64,000 nt of DNA from Liolophura sinensis (GCF_032854445.1 NC_088302.1:39252191-39316190); one strand, 5' to 3'. Positions 10,601 to 20,604 are shown, counted from the first letter of the stretch. Notes: generated from the sequence alone by a model not told the origin. Program-made: numbers and translations.

Positions 10601-13600
10601 CATTGGCACAGGAGTAGAATAATCTGTAGCATGCAGAATTAATATATTATGCTGTTGTTATACAAATAAAAAAAAATTCATTTGTGAATCGTATGCGGTG
10701 GTAATTAGAATCAACTCAATGCAAATTATGTTGGGGCCTACGTGGCCGAGAATTTATCACGCTGGCGCAGAATAATGGTTCAGAAGCCTCTCATCCATGC
10801 CGTTGCTGGGAGTCCAACACAGGCTGGCTTCCTCTCCGAACATGGGCTGGTCTGGCAGCAACCTGACATGGTCGTGGGTTTCTCCATGGCTCTGCTTGGA
10901 TTCCTGCTACCATAATGCTGGCCGCCGTCGAATAAGTGAAATATTACGGCGTAAAACATCAGTCAAATGAGTAAATAACTACAAAATACTGTTTGACAAA
11001 GCCTTCATCTAGTGTACTGTTCCATAATTCATGATAACTGTGAAAATTGCAGACGAAAGGTGTTGTCTATCTCTCCCGGAATTGACCAGCCTGGGGTTCT
11101 GAAGTGGGACCTCAGTCTGTGCTTGTTACTCGCCTGGGTTGTCGTCTACTTCTGTATTTGTAAAGGCATCAAGTCTTCCGGAAAGGTAAGAGTAAGCCCT
11201 ATATTAAACTGTAGACGTTAGTACCGGTATGTGATATGTTTACTGTCTAAAAGCAATTGTGTACAAAACTATACACAAGATGTGTACCACAGGTGTACAT
11301 TAATTGTACAGCTTATATAGTGATGACATAACTGTGTGCATTCAATGCAGCATTTGTCAAATTTACACTTAAATGAAATGTGGTACACATCTTGTTTGCA
11401 CGGCAAGTTACACAATCACATGTGTACAGAACAGTGCGCAGTGAACAGCTTGTTACTTATCTCCAAAACTGCCGAACATTCGAACTGAAATTGAAATGTA
11501 TTTATCACACATGATTATTATTCATTGACGTGGTCAGCTAATAAAGTTGTCTGCATTTTTATTTACAGGTAATGTACGTCACGGCTACCTCCCCTTACAT
11601 TCTCATGATTGTCCTTTTAATCCGCGGCGTGACGCTAGATGGCGCCAAAGAGGGCGTGTTGTACTACCTGACCCCGGACTTCGGTCGTCTGCTGGACATG
11701 CAGGTACTCAATTAGATTAGAGCGATGGCGGGTGGTCTCACTGTGTTTTAAATGTATTTAATATATTTTTAAAATTCCTAACAGGTCATAAGTTTCCTAA
11801 ACATAATTTTCTTTGGCTTGAGGCATTGGTTCAATCCATGCATCGGATAACAAATTTTTTAGATGTGCAGGCCTGTCCTCACTGTTCTCCTGACAATAAA
11901 CATTCGGCAAAGCGAGTAAAGCCGCTTAAGTGAGCTTACGCAAAGTAACTTGGAGATCACTCGCTGTTCTCGTAACAATAAACGTTCGCCAATGTGTCAT
12001 ATGTACTGACCTAGCTCTACGGATAAAAATATGTAGTTATTTAGTTATTTATATGGTATTTACGTCGTCCTCAAGAATATTTCACTGATGTGACGGCGGC
12101 CAGCATTATGGTGGGAGGAAACCAGGTAGTGTCACGGGAAAATCTACGTTAGGACGATACATATGAGTTGATCACTTTCTGTCAGAACAGAGTTAAAATT
12201 CCACCTTTGACAATTTCTGTAAGAAACCAAATTTAAATTCTGGCGTTTTCAATTTATGCACTTTAAACACGAGAACAAAGAAGAAACGCAACTTTTATAA
12301 CAACTATAGGCCTATGTAGGCCTATATATACTATCACATGTACGTTTTTTTTCTTGCCCCCTTAGGTATGGGTAGACGCTGGGACACAGATTTTCTTTTC
12401 ATATTCTATTGCACTGGGCGCTTTGACTGCACTGGGCAGCTATAATAAATTCCATCACGACTGCTACAGGTAGGTATACATATACAACTTTAAAGTACAA
12501 AGCGGAACACAGATACAAGCATGTTTATGGTCGTAAAACTCAGTAACTTTTGACGACAATGAATGTTCACGGTCATGATAGCTATGTTCATGATCTTCAT
12601 GACAATGGTTACGAGAATGGTTGTTCATGGCTATGACTAATCATGACGATGATTATTCATGACAGTGGCTGTCCAAAACAATGGATGTGTATTACAATGA
12701 CATTGACCATTCATGGCAATGACTGCTATTGACAATGGTTGTTCATGAAAATAACTCATTCTGTCCTTGACTGTTCATGACACTGAATGTTCATGATGAC
12801 GACTGTTCATGACGCTGTCTGTTCATGTCATTTTGTCGTACGTCACACTATCTTTCGCTCTGCATTGTTTCAGAGATTCTATCATCTTTGCCCTGACAAA
12901 CAGTGGCACCAGTTTCCTTGCCGGATTTGTCATTTTCTCTGTTCTGGGATATATGGCGCAAGAGCAGGGGGTAGACATAGCAGAAGTGGCTGAATCAGGT
13001 AAGCCTTTACAAATCCAAGAATGATTTTGATTTGAATAGATTGTATTGAATTTCGCGAAAAATGGTACGTAGTTGTCTGCTACATGCATATTTTACATAT
13101 GAAATTTATCGATAATAAATTGGGTTGTTCTATGTTCTACTGTATTTATGTATTATTAAACTGGATTAAGATATGCTTCCTTGAAAGAAAAAAAAACGTA
13201 TTTACTCTACTATTTTCTAAATCCTAACGAGCCATAAATTTCCTAGACGAAATATGTTTATCTAGCATGTTGAGTAAAATTTCAACCACTCACTGTATAC
13301 AATCACAGAGCTTCACTCATTCCCCTTATTCCACGTTGTAGGCCCCGGTCTAACATTTATCGCCTACCCGAAGGCCCTGGCGGCTATGCCCATCTCTCCG
13401 CTCTGGTCCATCCTCTTCTTCATCATGGTTATATTACTCGGCCTGGACAGTGAGGTATAAAAAGTTCAACCTGTTCCTCCATGTGTAAAGAGTACGACTT
13501 TAAACCCCAAGCACTCACTCCATGTGTAAAGCTTTGTGAATGTGGCACGTTTTAATTGAGGTAATTCAGAGGTCTATTGTTATAGGAATGTCACTCTTTT

Positions 13601-16600
13601 TCTTGCGAGACTGTCACAAGGTGACGTACGATGCCCGACACCTGGTCATTGAGGTCGGAGTATCGATTCCAGCTCTCGTCCTCGCGGCTATAAGTCAGGA
13701 GATTTAGCAGTAACCATTTACCCCCGATTCTGCTCTACTATATCTTTAATTCATGTTTAATCAATTCGTCCCTCAGACATCCATTTTCCTTTTTCTCCAC
13801 CCATGAGAATATTCTTGAGGACGACGATAGACAATATTAAGTGAACAAAATACATAGGTGTTTCATTCCATGTGTTTTGTATGCTTGCGTGGTAGGCGTA
13901 GATTTTAACCAGTTCCTTTTATGGTCGTACTTTGTAAGCGTGCTACGCGTAGGATTTGAAAATAGGCTATCTCTTGTGTTCGTGCCTTGTAAGCCTGTAA
14001 AGCTTGGACTTGAACATCTTCTGTGATCCCACTTTGTAAGCCTGTAAATCGTGGAATTTACCCCTCACTCATGTGTTCGTGTTTTGTAAGTCTGCTAGGT
14101 GTGGACTTTACTCCTCACTCATGTGTTTGTGTTTTGTAAGTCTGCTTGGCGTGGACTACCCCTTACTCCTGTGTTCATGTTTTGTTAGTCTGCTAGGCGT
14201 GGACATTACCCTTCACTCATGTGTTCATGTTTTGTAAGCGTGTTAGGCGTGGACTTTACCCCTTACTCACGTGCTGATGGTTTGTAAGCCCGCTAGGCGT
14301 GGACTTTACCCCTTACTCACGTGTTAATGCTTTGTTAGTCTGCTAGGCGTGGACTTTACCCTTCACTCATGTGTTCATGTTTTGTAAGCGTGTTAGGTGG
14401 GGACTTTACCCCTTACTCCTGTGTTCATGTTTTGTAAGCGTGCTAGGCGTGGACTTTACCCCCCACTCATGTGTTCATGTTTTGTAAGTCTGCTAAGCGT
14501 GGACTTTACACTTTACTCATGTGTTCATGTTTTGTAAGCCTGCTAAACGTGGACTTTACCCCTTACTCATTTGTTTATGTTTTTTAAGCGTGTTAGGTGT
14601 GGACTTTACACCTTACTCATGTGTTCATGTTTTGTAAGCCTGCTAGGCGTGGACATATCCCTTACTCTTGTGTTCATGTTTTGTAAGTCTTCTAGGCGTG
14701 GATTTTAACCACTTCCTTTTGTTTTATGTAGTTTGTAGGTGTGGAAGGCGTCATTACTACAGTCGTTGACCAATGGCCAGGCTATCTCAGGAAGGGTTAC
14801 AGACGAGAGATCTTCATCGGGATCGTGTGTTTTGTAACTTTCCTTGTAGGATTACCCATGTGTACAGAGGTAACAAGCAAAGGCAAAGAATACAAACATT
14901 AAAATTAGCTTCAGAAAACACCAATTAAACCTGAATTCGAAAATATCGTTTCTTATTTTATTTTATTTTTATTTATTTCGATTTTTTAAATGTCAAACCT
15001 TTAAATTTTAAGGTTGGCTCTGTAGGCCATGTTTGATGCCAATGTTGGTTTTATGGATCGTTTTTGGTGCCAACGTTTGCTTTATATGGACCACTTTTGG
15101 TGGCAATCACGTTCCAAAATTTGTTTCGCCTCAAACCCGATATTTAATGCTGGAGGGACTTCTCTGATTTGATTTGATTTTACTTGGTGTTTTACGCGGT
15201 AGTCAAGAATATTCCATTTATACAACGGCGGCCAGCATCATGATGGGAGGAAACCGCCAACTTATCTGTGTTTGTGAGGACGCATTACACTAGCGAACTA
15301 AACTATAATTTTTTCAGATGTGAAAATAATGTGTCACATTATTGGATTCCATCATGATTAACATGTTTATGAAGCCCACCTGAGATATCAAGTATTTAAA
15401 CATTTTATTTAGTGAAAAGCATTCATTAAAAATAAGCAAAGGTGATGTTAGACATAGTTTACAGCAGACTTTCCGCTGAGTCTGATTTTTTTTAAAATTA
15501 AGACTGAATAACACAATTTGTAATATCTGGGGGTTCTTTTTAGTTCTCTGCGTTGTTAATGTAACATAATAATGCTGCCCGAAATCCTCCTATATTATCA
15601 TTCGGGCAAAATAAAGCGTGAACTAATTTCAAATACCATTATTATGCTTTCCCTGTAAAGTTTTTTAGAACATTTAATAAAACAGTCAACAACCCACATT
15701 CAGTGGCCACCTGTTTTTGGACACGCTACATATATGGTGTTGAACTGTTGCTCATAACAATGTAAACAATGTTAACTTCTTCCTCTATTCACATGTACAC
15801 CTGTTCTTTGTCCACAGGGTGGTATGTACGTCTTTCAACTATTCGACTACTACGGCGGCAGTAAGATCGTACTGTTGGTTTCCTTCATAGAGTGCGCTGC
15901 CGTATCCTACGTCTATGGTAAGAGGCTTACATGTATTCCCCTAGAGGACACGTAAATGAAGTTTCGATCTGGACCTGTTTAAAAGATCTATATATAAGCA
16001 CGTATTATACGTCTGGAGCTAAGCGGAGTAATTAAAATGGATTTGTTTTCAAAGATGCTATTTAAACAAGAAATCAAAACATGAAATAACCATGTGCCTT
16101 TTATAACGTCATCAAAAAAGTACGGATTTCTCTACGTTCAGATTGATGATACTCTATAATGATACAATTTACAGACGATAACATAATTTTGGCCGTCATC
16201 AGCCAGAGCCGAAAGTAGGTTTGCTTATGAGATAGTTTGTTGAAGCAGAATTACGCTTATATTCAATTGTGTTTCCAGGAATCAGACGCTTCTACGACAA
16301 CCTCGAAATGATGCTGGGATATCGTATTGGACCGTACATGTTCATCAGCTGGTTGATTACGTCACCCATTTACTGCCTGGTGAGTGGAGAAGTCACGAAC
16401 AAGAACAATACATCATTTGAAGTATTAGGTTTAATAGTGGTTTGCGTGATACCCCAGAACAAAGACCCAGGAGCCCCTCATTAACGCGGTCGCTGTGAGT
16501 TCAAGTCCAACTCGAACTAACCTCCTCTCCGGTCATACGCGGGAAGGTATTCTCGCAGCCTGCGGATGGCCGTGAGTTCCCTAAGGCTCTGTCCAGTTTC

Positions 16601-18952
16601 CTCCCTCCACAATCCTGGCCGTCGTATAGTATAAATGAAATACACTTGAGGATAACGTAAAAGTACAATCAAATAAATAAACAATGCAGTGCATATGTTA
16701 CTGCTCAAATGTTCAACTTTGATAGATTTGTGTGTTGAAATAAAACTTAATTTATGTGTGCTCTAACTTTAGCTCCTAAATTAACAAAATAAACTTTTTT
16801 TAAATCAATTTTTAAATGTTGACTTCGGCAAAACTGACCATTTGGTATTTCTTTCCTTACACTGTTAAGTGTGATAATTGACATATTGCTTTGGATAATA
16901 ATAAATTAGTGATGATTCAGTAATAATAACTTCGTGATAATTTTGTAATAATAACATGGTGATGATTCACTATTACAACTTAGTGATGATTTACTAATAA
17001 TATTTTAGTGATGATTCTGTAATAATAACTTAGGGATGATTTTATAATAATAACGTGGTGATAATTCAGTGACGATTCTGTAATAATACTTAGTGACGAT
17101 GCTATAATAATAACGTGGTTATGATTCAGTAATAGTAACTTAGTCATGATTCTCTTGTAATAAAGTAACTTAGTCATGATTCTCTTGTAATAAAGTAACG
17201 TGGTGATGATTCACTAATAACAACTTAGTGATGATTCACTAATAATATCTTAGTGAAGATTTTATAACAGTAACGTGGTGATAATTCAGTAATAATGACT
17301 TAGAGATGATTCAGCGATAATAACTTAGTAATAATTCAGTTATTATGACTTAGTGACGATTCTCTTAGTGCATGTCATGGCCTCATCTTTTCTGTTGGTC
17401 ATTTATTTACGGATGCTTGTCATTTTCAGATTTTTTAGATATATTCCGGTTTTTAGAGAAACCCTTTGTGTGGATGAATTCGTGGTGGAAGTTTTCCCCC
17501 TTTTCACGACAATAATTAGGATTGACATAAAACCCATTAAGTACTGCATTTCACCCAAGTGACACATTTTACTTCATTCTGAATGACATATCCATCTTTT
17601 ACAGCTATGCACTTACAGCTGTAGAAGTTCTTTGTGAAGTTTGATTAACGTTTTAATAGAAAAAAGCTTTAGTGTTGGCCTCAAAAGCATCCTTTGTGTG
17701 TTTCTGAAAGTACATTTTGGCCAGATTTTTATGGGCCTAACCCTAACCTGAACACCTTACACAAATGCATTCTATTCTTCTGTCTGTGAACAAGATTTAA
17801 TAACATGTATATCCATGTATCAACTCTTTTGATCTCTCACTCAGTAGCACGCTTAGTTTTGATCCTCGGTTGTTTCTCAGGTGATCTTCGTCCTGGGTGT
17901 GATCAACTATTCGGAGCTGTCCTACAAACGGCCGTCTGTTGTCTATGAGTACCCAGCCTGGGCCGTGGGTATAGGTTGGTGCCTTGCGCTCATCTCTATC
18001 ATCTGGATACCCATCGTCATGATATACAAGCTGATCAAATACTCCAACGTTATCCGGGTAAGTCATGATATACCAGTTGATCAAATACTACAACGTTATA
18101 TCGGCAAAATGTACAAGATGATTCAATAATCCAACGCTTTGGCGGTAAGTCATGGTATGCAGGCTGATCAACGTTTTCGCTGTAAGTCATGATATAAAAG
18201 ATGATCAAATAATCCAACGTTATCTCCATAAGTCCTAATATACAAGTTGATCACAGACTCCAACGTTAACCCTGTAAATCATGATATACAAGATAATTTA
18301 ATATTACAAAATTAACCCTGTAAGTCATGATATACAAGATGATCACATAGTCCAACGTTATCGCAGTAAGTCATGATATACAAGATGATCCCAGACTCCA
18401 ACGTTAACCCTGTAAGTCATGATATACTAGATGATCACATAGTCCAACGTTATAGCGGTAAGTCATGATATACAAGATCATCACATACGACAACGCCTTC
18501 GCGGTAAGTCATTATATACAACGCATCAAATACTCCAACTTCAGTGAAAAGAGTCATGACGTCTTTATTTATATTCTTCATCTACCATCCAAATCGCATC
18601 CTATCAGTAGCACTGTAATGTAACTGTGCGGCCATCCAATCTCAGGAATACTACAGTGAAACTAGATGAACAGGTGATTCTGATGTTGTTGGTGTTACAG
18701 ATACTCAAACTCCTATGCCACCCGTCCACTCTCAAATCTCACCAGTTGCGGCCGCTGGACATGGACGAGGAGTCCGTGGATTACCTGGTGGATTCCAAGA
18801 CCATCACTGTAAACGTCCCCAGACGACGTACTTTTGACGGAGGAAACACCGACCTAGATGTGACCCCAAGTTCATCTGACAAGCTGGATCAGCCGCCATC
18901 TTATGACAAATTCGTACACACTAACGCCGCCTATGATGCTCATATTGACTAG
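7506..18952 (+). CDS. SLC6A6-like: SLC6 Na+/Cl--dependent transporter, taurine/creatine/GABA type (5'-incomplete, 12 exons)
   Basis: Joined exons: 7506-7637, 9586-9952, 11053-11185, 11569-11703, 12366-12469, 12874-12998, 13342-13454, 14732-14869, 15818-15917, 16279-16379, 17881-18057, 18701-18952. Every junction is AG/GT and phases match (1,1,2,0,0,2,1,0,0,1,0,0), giving about 624 residues to a TAG stop. Seen: TM2 through TM12, the EL2 cysteine pair, several EL2 N-glycosylation sequons, TM6 TQIFFS, TM7 TNSGTS, TM8 LGLDS and TM10 [12 protein letters not shown]. Family knowledge: plasma-membrane symporters moving an amino acid or osmolyte with Na+ and Cl-. The Cl- ligands (TM2 Tyr, TM6 Gln and Ser, TM7 Asn and Ser) and the TM8 Na2 Asp-Ser are present. 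Phrases such as AQEQGVDIA and [11 protein letters not shown] resemble vertebrate taurine transporters, so an osmolyte role is an inference; creatine or GABA transport cannot be excluded without TM1. No TM1 exon was found upstream, so the start lies outside the window or was missed. Confidence 0.93.
8400..8472. repeat. T-rich low-complexity tract
   Basis: Almost pure T with single G interruptions, in the intron between the TM2 and TM3 exons. The minus-strand ORF over it is poly-lysine only. Confidence 0.9.
8835..9217 (-). mobile_element. SINE, two antisense copies in tandem (partial 8835-8945, full 8946-9217)
   Basis: The second copy is essentially full length, from TTTATTTGATTGGTGTTTTA to GAGCCACGGAGGCCCC, where the complement of the tRNA head (GGCTCAGTTGGTTAGCGC) is clear. 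The first lacks the head. Confidence 0.88.
9487..9585 (+). repeat. Tandem duplicates of the TM3 exon 3' splice-site edge
   Basis: Two ~50-bp units (9487-9535, 9536-9585) each contain a degenerate copy of the exon start ATCGCCATCGCCACCACGGTAACAG, then a pyrimidine stretch and an AG (CGATAG, CCACAG). A half unit ends in CAACAG at 9486. Only the third AG leads into the true exon. Use of either upstream AG meets a stop within about 25-30 codons. Confidence 0.85.
9586..9952 (+). CDS. SLC6 exon: TM3 and large extracellular loop 2
   Basis: Acceptor CCCACAG at 9579-9585; donor GA|GTAAGT. TM3 carries [15 protein letters not shown], with the Tyr equivalent to the substrate-site Tyr of GAT-type carriers. 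It is followed by [16 protein letters not shown], the conserved loop-2 cysteine pair nine residues apart. The loop holds sequons NFT, NIT, NRS, NGS, NAT and NHS. It is long, as is usual in this subfamily. Confidence 0.93.
10077..10270. mobile_element. TIR-type MITE, copy 1 (SLC6 intron)
   Basis: Left end GGGTCACGGATC...GACTTAAGTCAAAGTTTCA pairs with right end TGAAATTTTGACCTAAGTTC...CCGTGAACC as ~37-bp inverted repeats. It lacks coding capacity. The same ends recur at 39868-40078. Confidence 0.65.
10730..10978 (+). mobile_element. SINE, sense copy in SLC6 intron
   Basis: Head GGGGCCTACGTGGCCGAGAA, body with ATAATGCTGGCCGCCGTCG, and tail TACGGCGTAAAACATCAGTC then AAATGAGTAAATAA. Confidence 0.85.
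11053..11185 (+). CDS. SLC6 exon: TM4
   Basis: Enters in phase 2 after TTGCAG and ends AAG|GTAAGA in phase 0. Encodes [14 protein letters not shown], then TM4 [16 protein letters not shown] and the KGIKSSGK intracellular turn, all typical of GABA/taurine/creatine carriers. A SINE copy ends about 75 bp upstream. Confidence 0.93.
11255..11420. repeat. Hairpin repeat in SLC6 intron
   Basis: ACAAGATGTGTACCACA at 11275-11291 is perfectly inverted at 11379-11395, with weaker pairing continuing outward (TTGTGTA on both sides). MITE-like; no coding potential. Confidence 0.6.
11569..11703 (+). CDS. SLC6 exon: TM5
   Basis: Exactly 45 codons in phase 0 between TTTACAG and CAG|GTACTC. Encodes [20 protein letters not shown] (TM5), followed by [18 protein letters not shown] of extracellular loop 3. 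Confidence 0.93.
12030..12127 (-). mobile_element. SINE 3' fragment, antisense
   Basis: TTATTTATATGGTATTTACGTCGTCCTCAAGAATATTTC through GGGAGGAAACCAGG; truncated. Confidence 0.8.
12366..12469 (+). CDS. SLC6 exon: TM6
   Basis: Acceptor CCCTTAG; donor AG|GTAGGT in phase 2. Encodes [20 protein letters not shown] and [12 protein letters not shown]. The Gln and Ser of TQIFFS are chloride-site residues, and the FSYSIALG stretch is the unwound substrate-binding part of TM6. Confidence 0.93.
12540..12835. repeat. TTCATGAC-rich simple tandem repeat in SLC6 intron
   Basis: Degenerate units such as GTTCATGACAATGGTTG recur to within about 40 bp of the TM7 exon acceptor. It has no resemblance to the exon. 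Confidence 0.75.
12874..12998 (+). CDS. SLC6 exon: TM7
   Basis: Enters in phase 2 (AG|A, Arg) after TTTCAG and ends in phase 1 at G|GTAAGC. Encodes [18 protein letters not shown], then [20 protein letters not shown]. The Asn and second Ser of TNSGTS match chloride ligands. A TTCATGAC-type simple repeat abuts the acceptor on the intron side. Confidence 0.93.
13342..13454 (+). CDS. SLC6 exon: extracellular loop 4 and first part of TM8
   Basis: Acceptor TTGTAG; donor GAG|GTATAA. Encodes [20 protein letters not shown], then [18 protein letters not shown]. Leu-Asp-Ser of LGLDS are the Na2 ligands. The last residue is Glu where the family usually has Gln (LDSQ). Confidence 0.92.
13850..14731. repeat. 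50-bp intronic minisatellite in register with the TM8/TM9 exon
   Basis: About 17 units of TTTGTAAG(C/T)CTGCTAGGCGTGGAC...TTACTCATGTGTTCATG. TTTGTA recurs at 13876, 13931, 14033, 14083, 14133, 14231, 14281, 14381, 14431, 14481, 14531, 14631, 14680 and finally 14732, where it is the exon's first codons. Confidence 0.88.
14732..14869 (+). CDS. SLC6 exon: end of TM8, TM9
   Basis: Forty-six codons in phase 0. Acceptor TTATGTAG at 14724-14731; donor GAG|GTAACA. Encodes [16 protein letters not shown], then [20 protein letters not shown] (TM9) and VGLPMCTE. The exon start lies in register with a 50-bp intronic minisatellite directly upstream. Confidence 0.92.
15165..15260 (-). mobile_element. SINE 3' fragment, antisense
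   Basis: TGATTTTACTTGGTGTTTTACGCGG, AAGAATATTCCATTTATACAACGGCGGCC, then GGGAGGAAACCGCC; truncated. Confidence 0.8.
15818..15917 (+). CDS. SLC6 exon: TM10
   Basis: Acceptor TCCACAG; donor G|GTAAGA in phase 1. Encodes [20 protein letters not shown], then [26 protein letters not shown] is a hallmark of the taurine/creatine branch rather than glycine or monoamine carriers. Confidence 0.93.
16279..16379 (+). CDS. SLC6 exon: intracellular loop 5 and first half of TM11
   Basis: Acceptor TTTCCAG; donor CTG|GTGAGT, phase 0. Encodes [20 protein letters not shown], then [18 protein letters not shown] and the LGYR-GP region match the family's TM10-TM11 connector. Confidence 0.92.
16465..16683 (+). mobile_element. 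SINE, sense copy truncated at the head, in SLC6 intron
   Basis: Starts near GGAGCCCCTCATTAACGCGG, contains GAGTTCAAGTCC (box B) and ends with CAATCAAATAAATAAAC. Confidence 0.82.
16890..17370. repeat. AT-rich tandem repeat in SLC6 intron
   Basis: Units of roughly 25 bp like TAATAATAACTTAGTGATGATTCAG alternate with ...AACGTGGTGAT... variants. Non-coding. Confidence 0.8.
17881..18057 (+). CDS. SLC6 exon: TM11 end and TM12
   Basis: Fifty-nine codons in phase 0 between TTTCTCAG and CGG|GTAAGT. Encodes [16 protein letters not shown], the extracellular [18 protein letters not shown], and TM12 ending [19 protein letters not shown]. Its last ~42 bp and donor are the first unit of an 11-unit 46-bp tandem array in the next intron. 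Confidence 0.92.
18016..18550 (+). repeat. 46-bp minisatellite seeded by the TM12 exon end and its donor
   Basis: Unit 0 is exonic (ATGATATACAAGCTGATC...ACGTTATCCGG then GTAAGTC). About ten intronic copies follow. GTAAGT is intact at 18058 (true), 18145, 18182, 18320, 18366, 18412, 18458 and 18504, and degraded at 18228 and 18274. From 18182 on the spacing is exactly 46 bp. Confidence 0.92.
18701..18952 (+). CDS. SLC6 terminal exon: cytoplasmic C-tail with PPxY motif
   Basis: Acceptor GTTACAG; 83 codons then TAG. Begins [20 protein letters not shown]; the tail is acidic and Ser/Thr-rich. A PPSY sequence (codons 18893-18904) lies 15 residues before the end, a form recognised by WW domains such as those of NEDD4-type ubiquitin ligases in other transporters. 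No polyadenylation signal could be chosen with confidence downstream; an ATTAAA at about 18987 is very close to the stop. Confidence 0.9.
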   Translation: MLKLLCHPSTLKSHQLRPLDMDEESVDYLVDSKTITVNVPRRRTFDGGNTDLDVTPSSSDKLDQPPSYDKFVHTNAAYDAHID

Positions 18953-20529
18953 AACGTTTAATCAGGAATTATATTAACTGGTGCGGATTAAACGCCGGAC
19001 ATGTTCTATCTAACTGTCTATAATTACAAAATATGATGTATGCTGTTCTTTGTTTTTTCGGTTTTTTGTTTAAGAGAGTTAAGAAAATTTAAATATTTGA
19101 ATTCAGTGGCGGACGGGTACTCTGTCGTCTCAGAAAAATTGTCCCATTCTTAACACATCTCGTAAGGTTGGAGTCGAGTAAAAGATTACACAAATTATGT
19201 TCACATATATTTCGCCTTTAGGTGAAAATGCTGGAAGAAAAAGGGTACGATATCAGTGTAATCTTGCCACAGGCATAATGTAATGGCAATCGAAGAATTT
19301 AAGAATTTGAATGCGTTTGATTTCATTTTAAAAAGTCTAGAAATATGACTACAAGAAGATATATTCAAGTTTTTAATCTGGCAATGCTTGCTTCAGTTTT
19401 GAGCTGTTTTTCCCTCCTATAACAACAGCTGTTTGTCATTGCATTAAAATGAAGGTTTAAGAAACAGACTCAAGAATTGCTGCAAATTCGTCCACTTTGT
19501 TTTATATCTAGCAGATTGCTTAAGCCACAATCAAAATATCTTACTATGAAGCTGCTTACAGTAACATCAGAGGCGTATTGTTACAGATGAAGGAATGATC
19601 TTCATCCTGTAGCTTATAATTGCAAATATTTGGGAGATCTTGGTGAAATATGCGAACGTTAATTTTCATAAACATACTTCATCTGCGCATGGCGTAATTT
19701 AGGACATACTCCGGATGAAGCCTTATGAAGGAAGACCCTGTACTCTACTCCCAGTTTAGTTTTCGTGCATTTTCGACAAAATTATAAGGCCTACCTATCA
19801 GGCTCTCCATAGGCTTGGAAAAAAGACAAATGAATCTGTTCAAAAATAACATTTAAAAAATATATATTTAAAACAAAAAGTTTACAATAACCTATATGTG
19901 TAATTAATCCTGCGTTCAGGAATTGTCCAGGTTACTCGCAATTCATGCATTTAGCAGCGTCCTGCACATTCAGGGTTTTAAATTAAAATATATTTTTAGA
20001 AAGAAACATTTGCATTCATTGTTTATCGCAGTTAACCAGTTAAAATGTTCAATGTAAATGTTTTCTACTTCAGTTTTCATTTCACTTGAACTATGTTAGC
20101 CAGATCTTGACCTTTATTATAGTGTGTTACGTTTCAGGGGAGATAATGCATTAAGGTATTTTGCATTTAAGTAGCTGTTCCGCTGCAGGTGTCCACGAAT
20201 TCACTAGTTCAAAACGCACTGAGAAACAACTTAAATTTCACAAGGAATTTTTTATTTCTTTTATTTTTCAACGCCAGATATACATGTATACACGCTTTCG
20301 TAACTTGTGAAATTTAAGGCTCAGAATGATTATACAGGATGATTTTATACACTAATTCAAACGCAAACCTTATGGATTTTTTCGACAATGCCCTACCTTA
20401 ACTCTTCATCGATCTAAGCTAGTCTTAAAAGCAAGAATGTTCAGAAAGTGTAACTAGTTCAACCGATGAAACAATGCGTTGCCGTGTAAAAGGAATCAAA
20501 AATCGATTTAACTAATTATAGTGAATGGC

Positions 20530-20604
20530 CTCTATACCATAATGCTGACCGCAGCATAGGTGAAATATTCTTGAGTAAAACATCTATGAAATAAATAAAT
20601 ACCG
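20530..20604 (+). mobile_element. SINE 3' tail fragment
   Basis: CATAATGCTGACCGCAGCAT, GAAATATTCTTGAGTAAAAC and an AAATAAATAAAT tail. Confidence 0.75.

Noticed and set aside
13600-13760. Further tRNA-like B-box sequences (also near 49810 and 58140)
   Set aside because: Only a GAGTTCGAATC-type box is visible; too little to define a SINE copy or tRNA.
17797-18084. 95-codon minus-strand ORF
   Set aside because: Antisense shadow of the TM12 exon.
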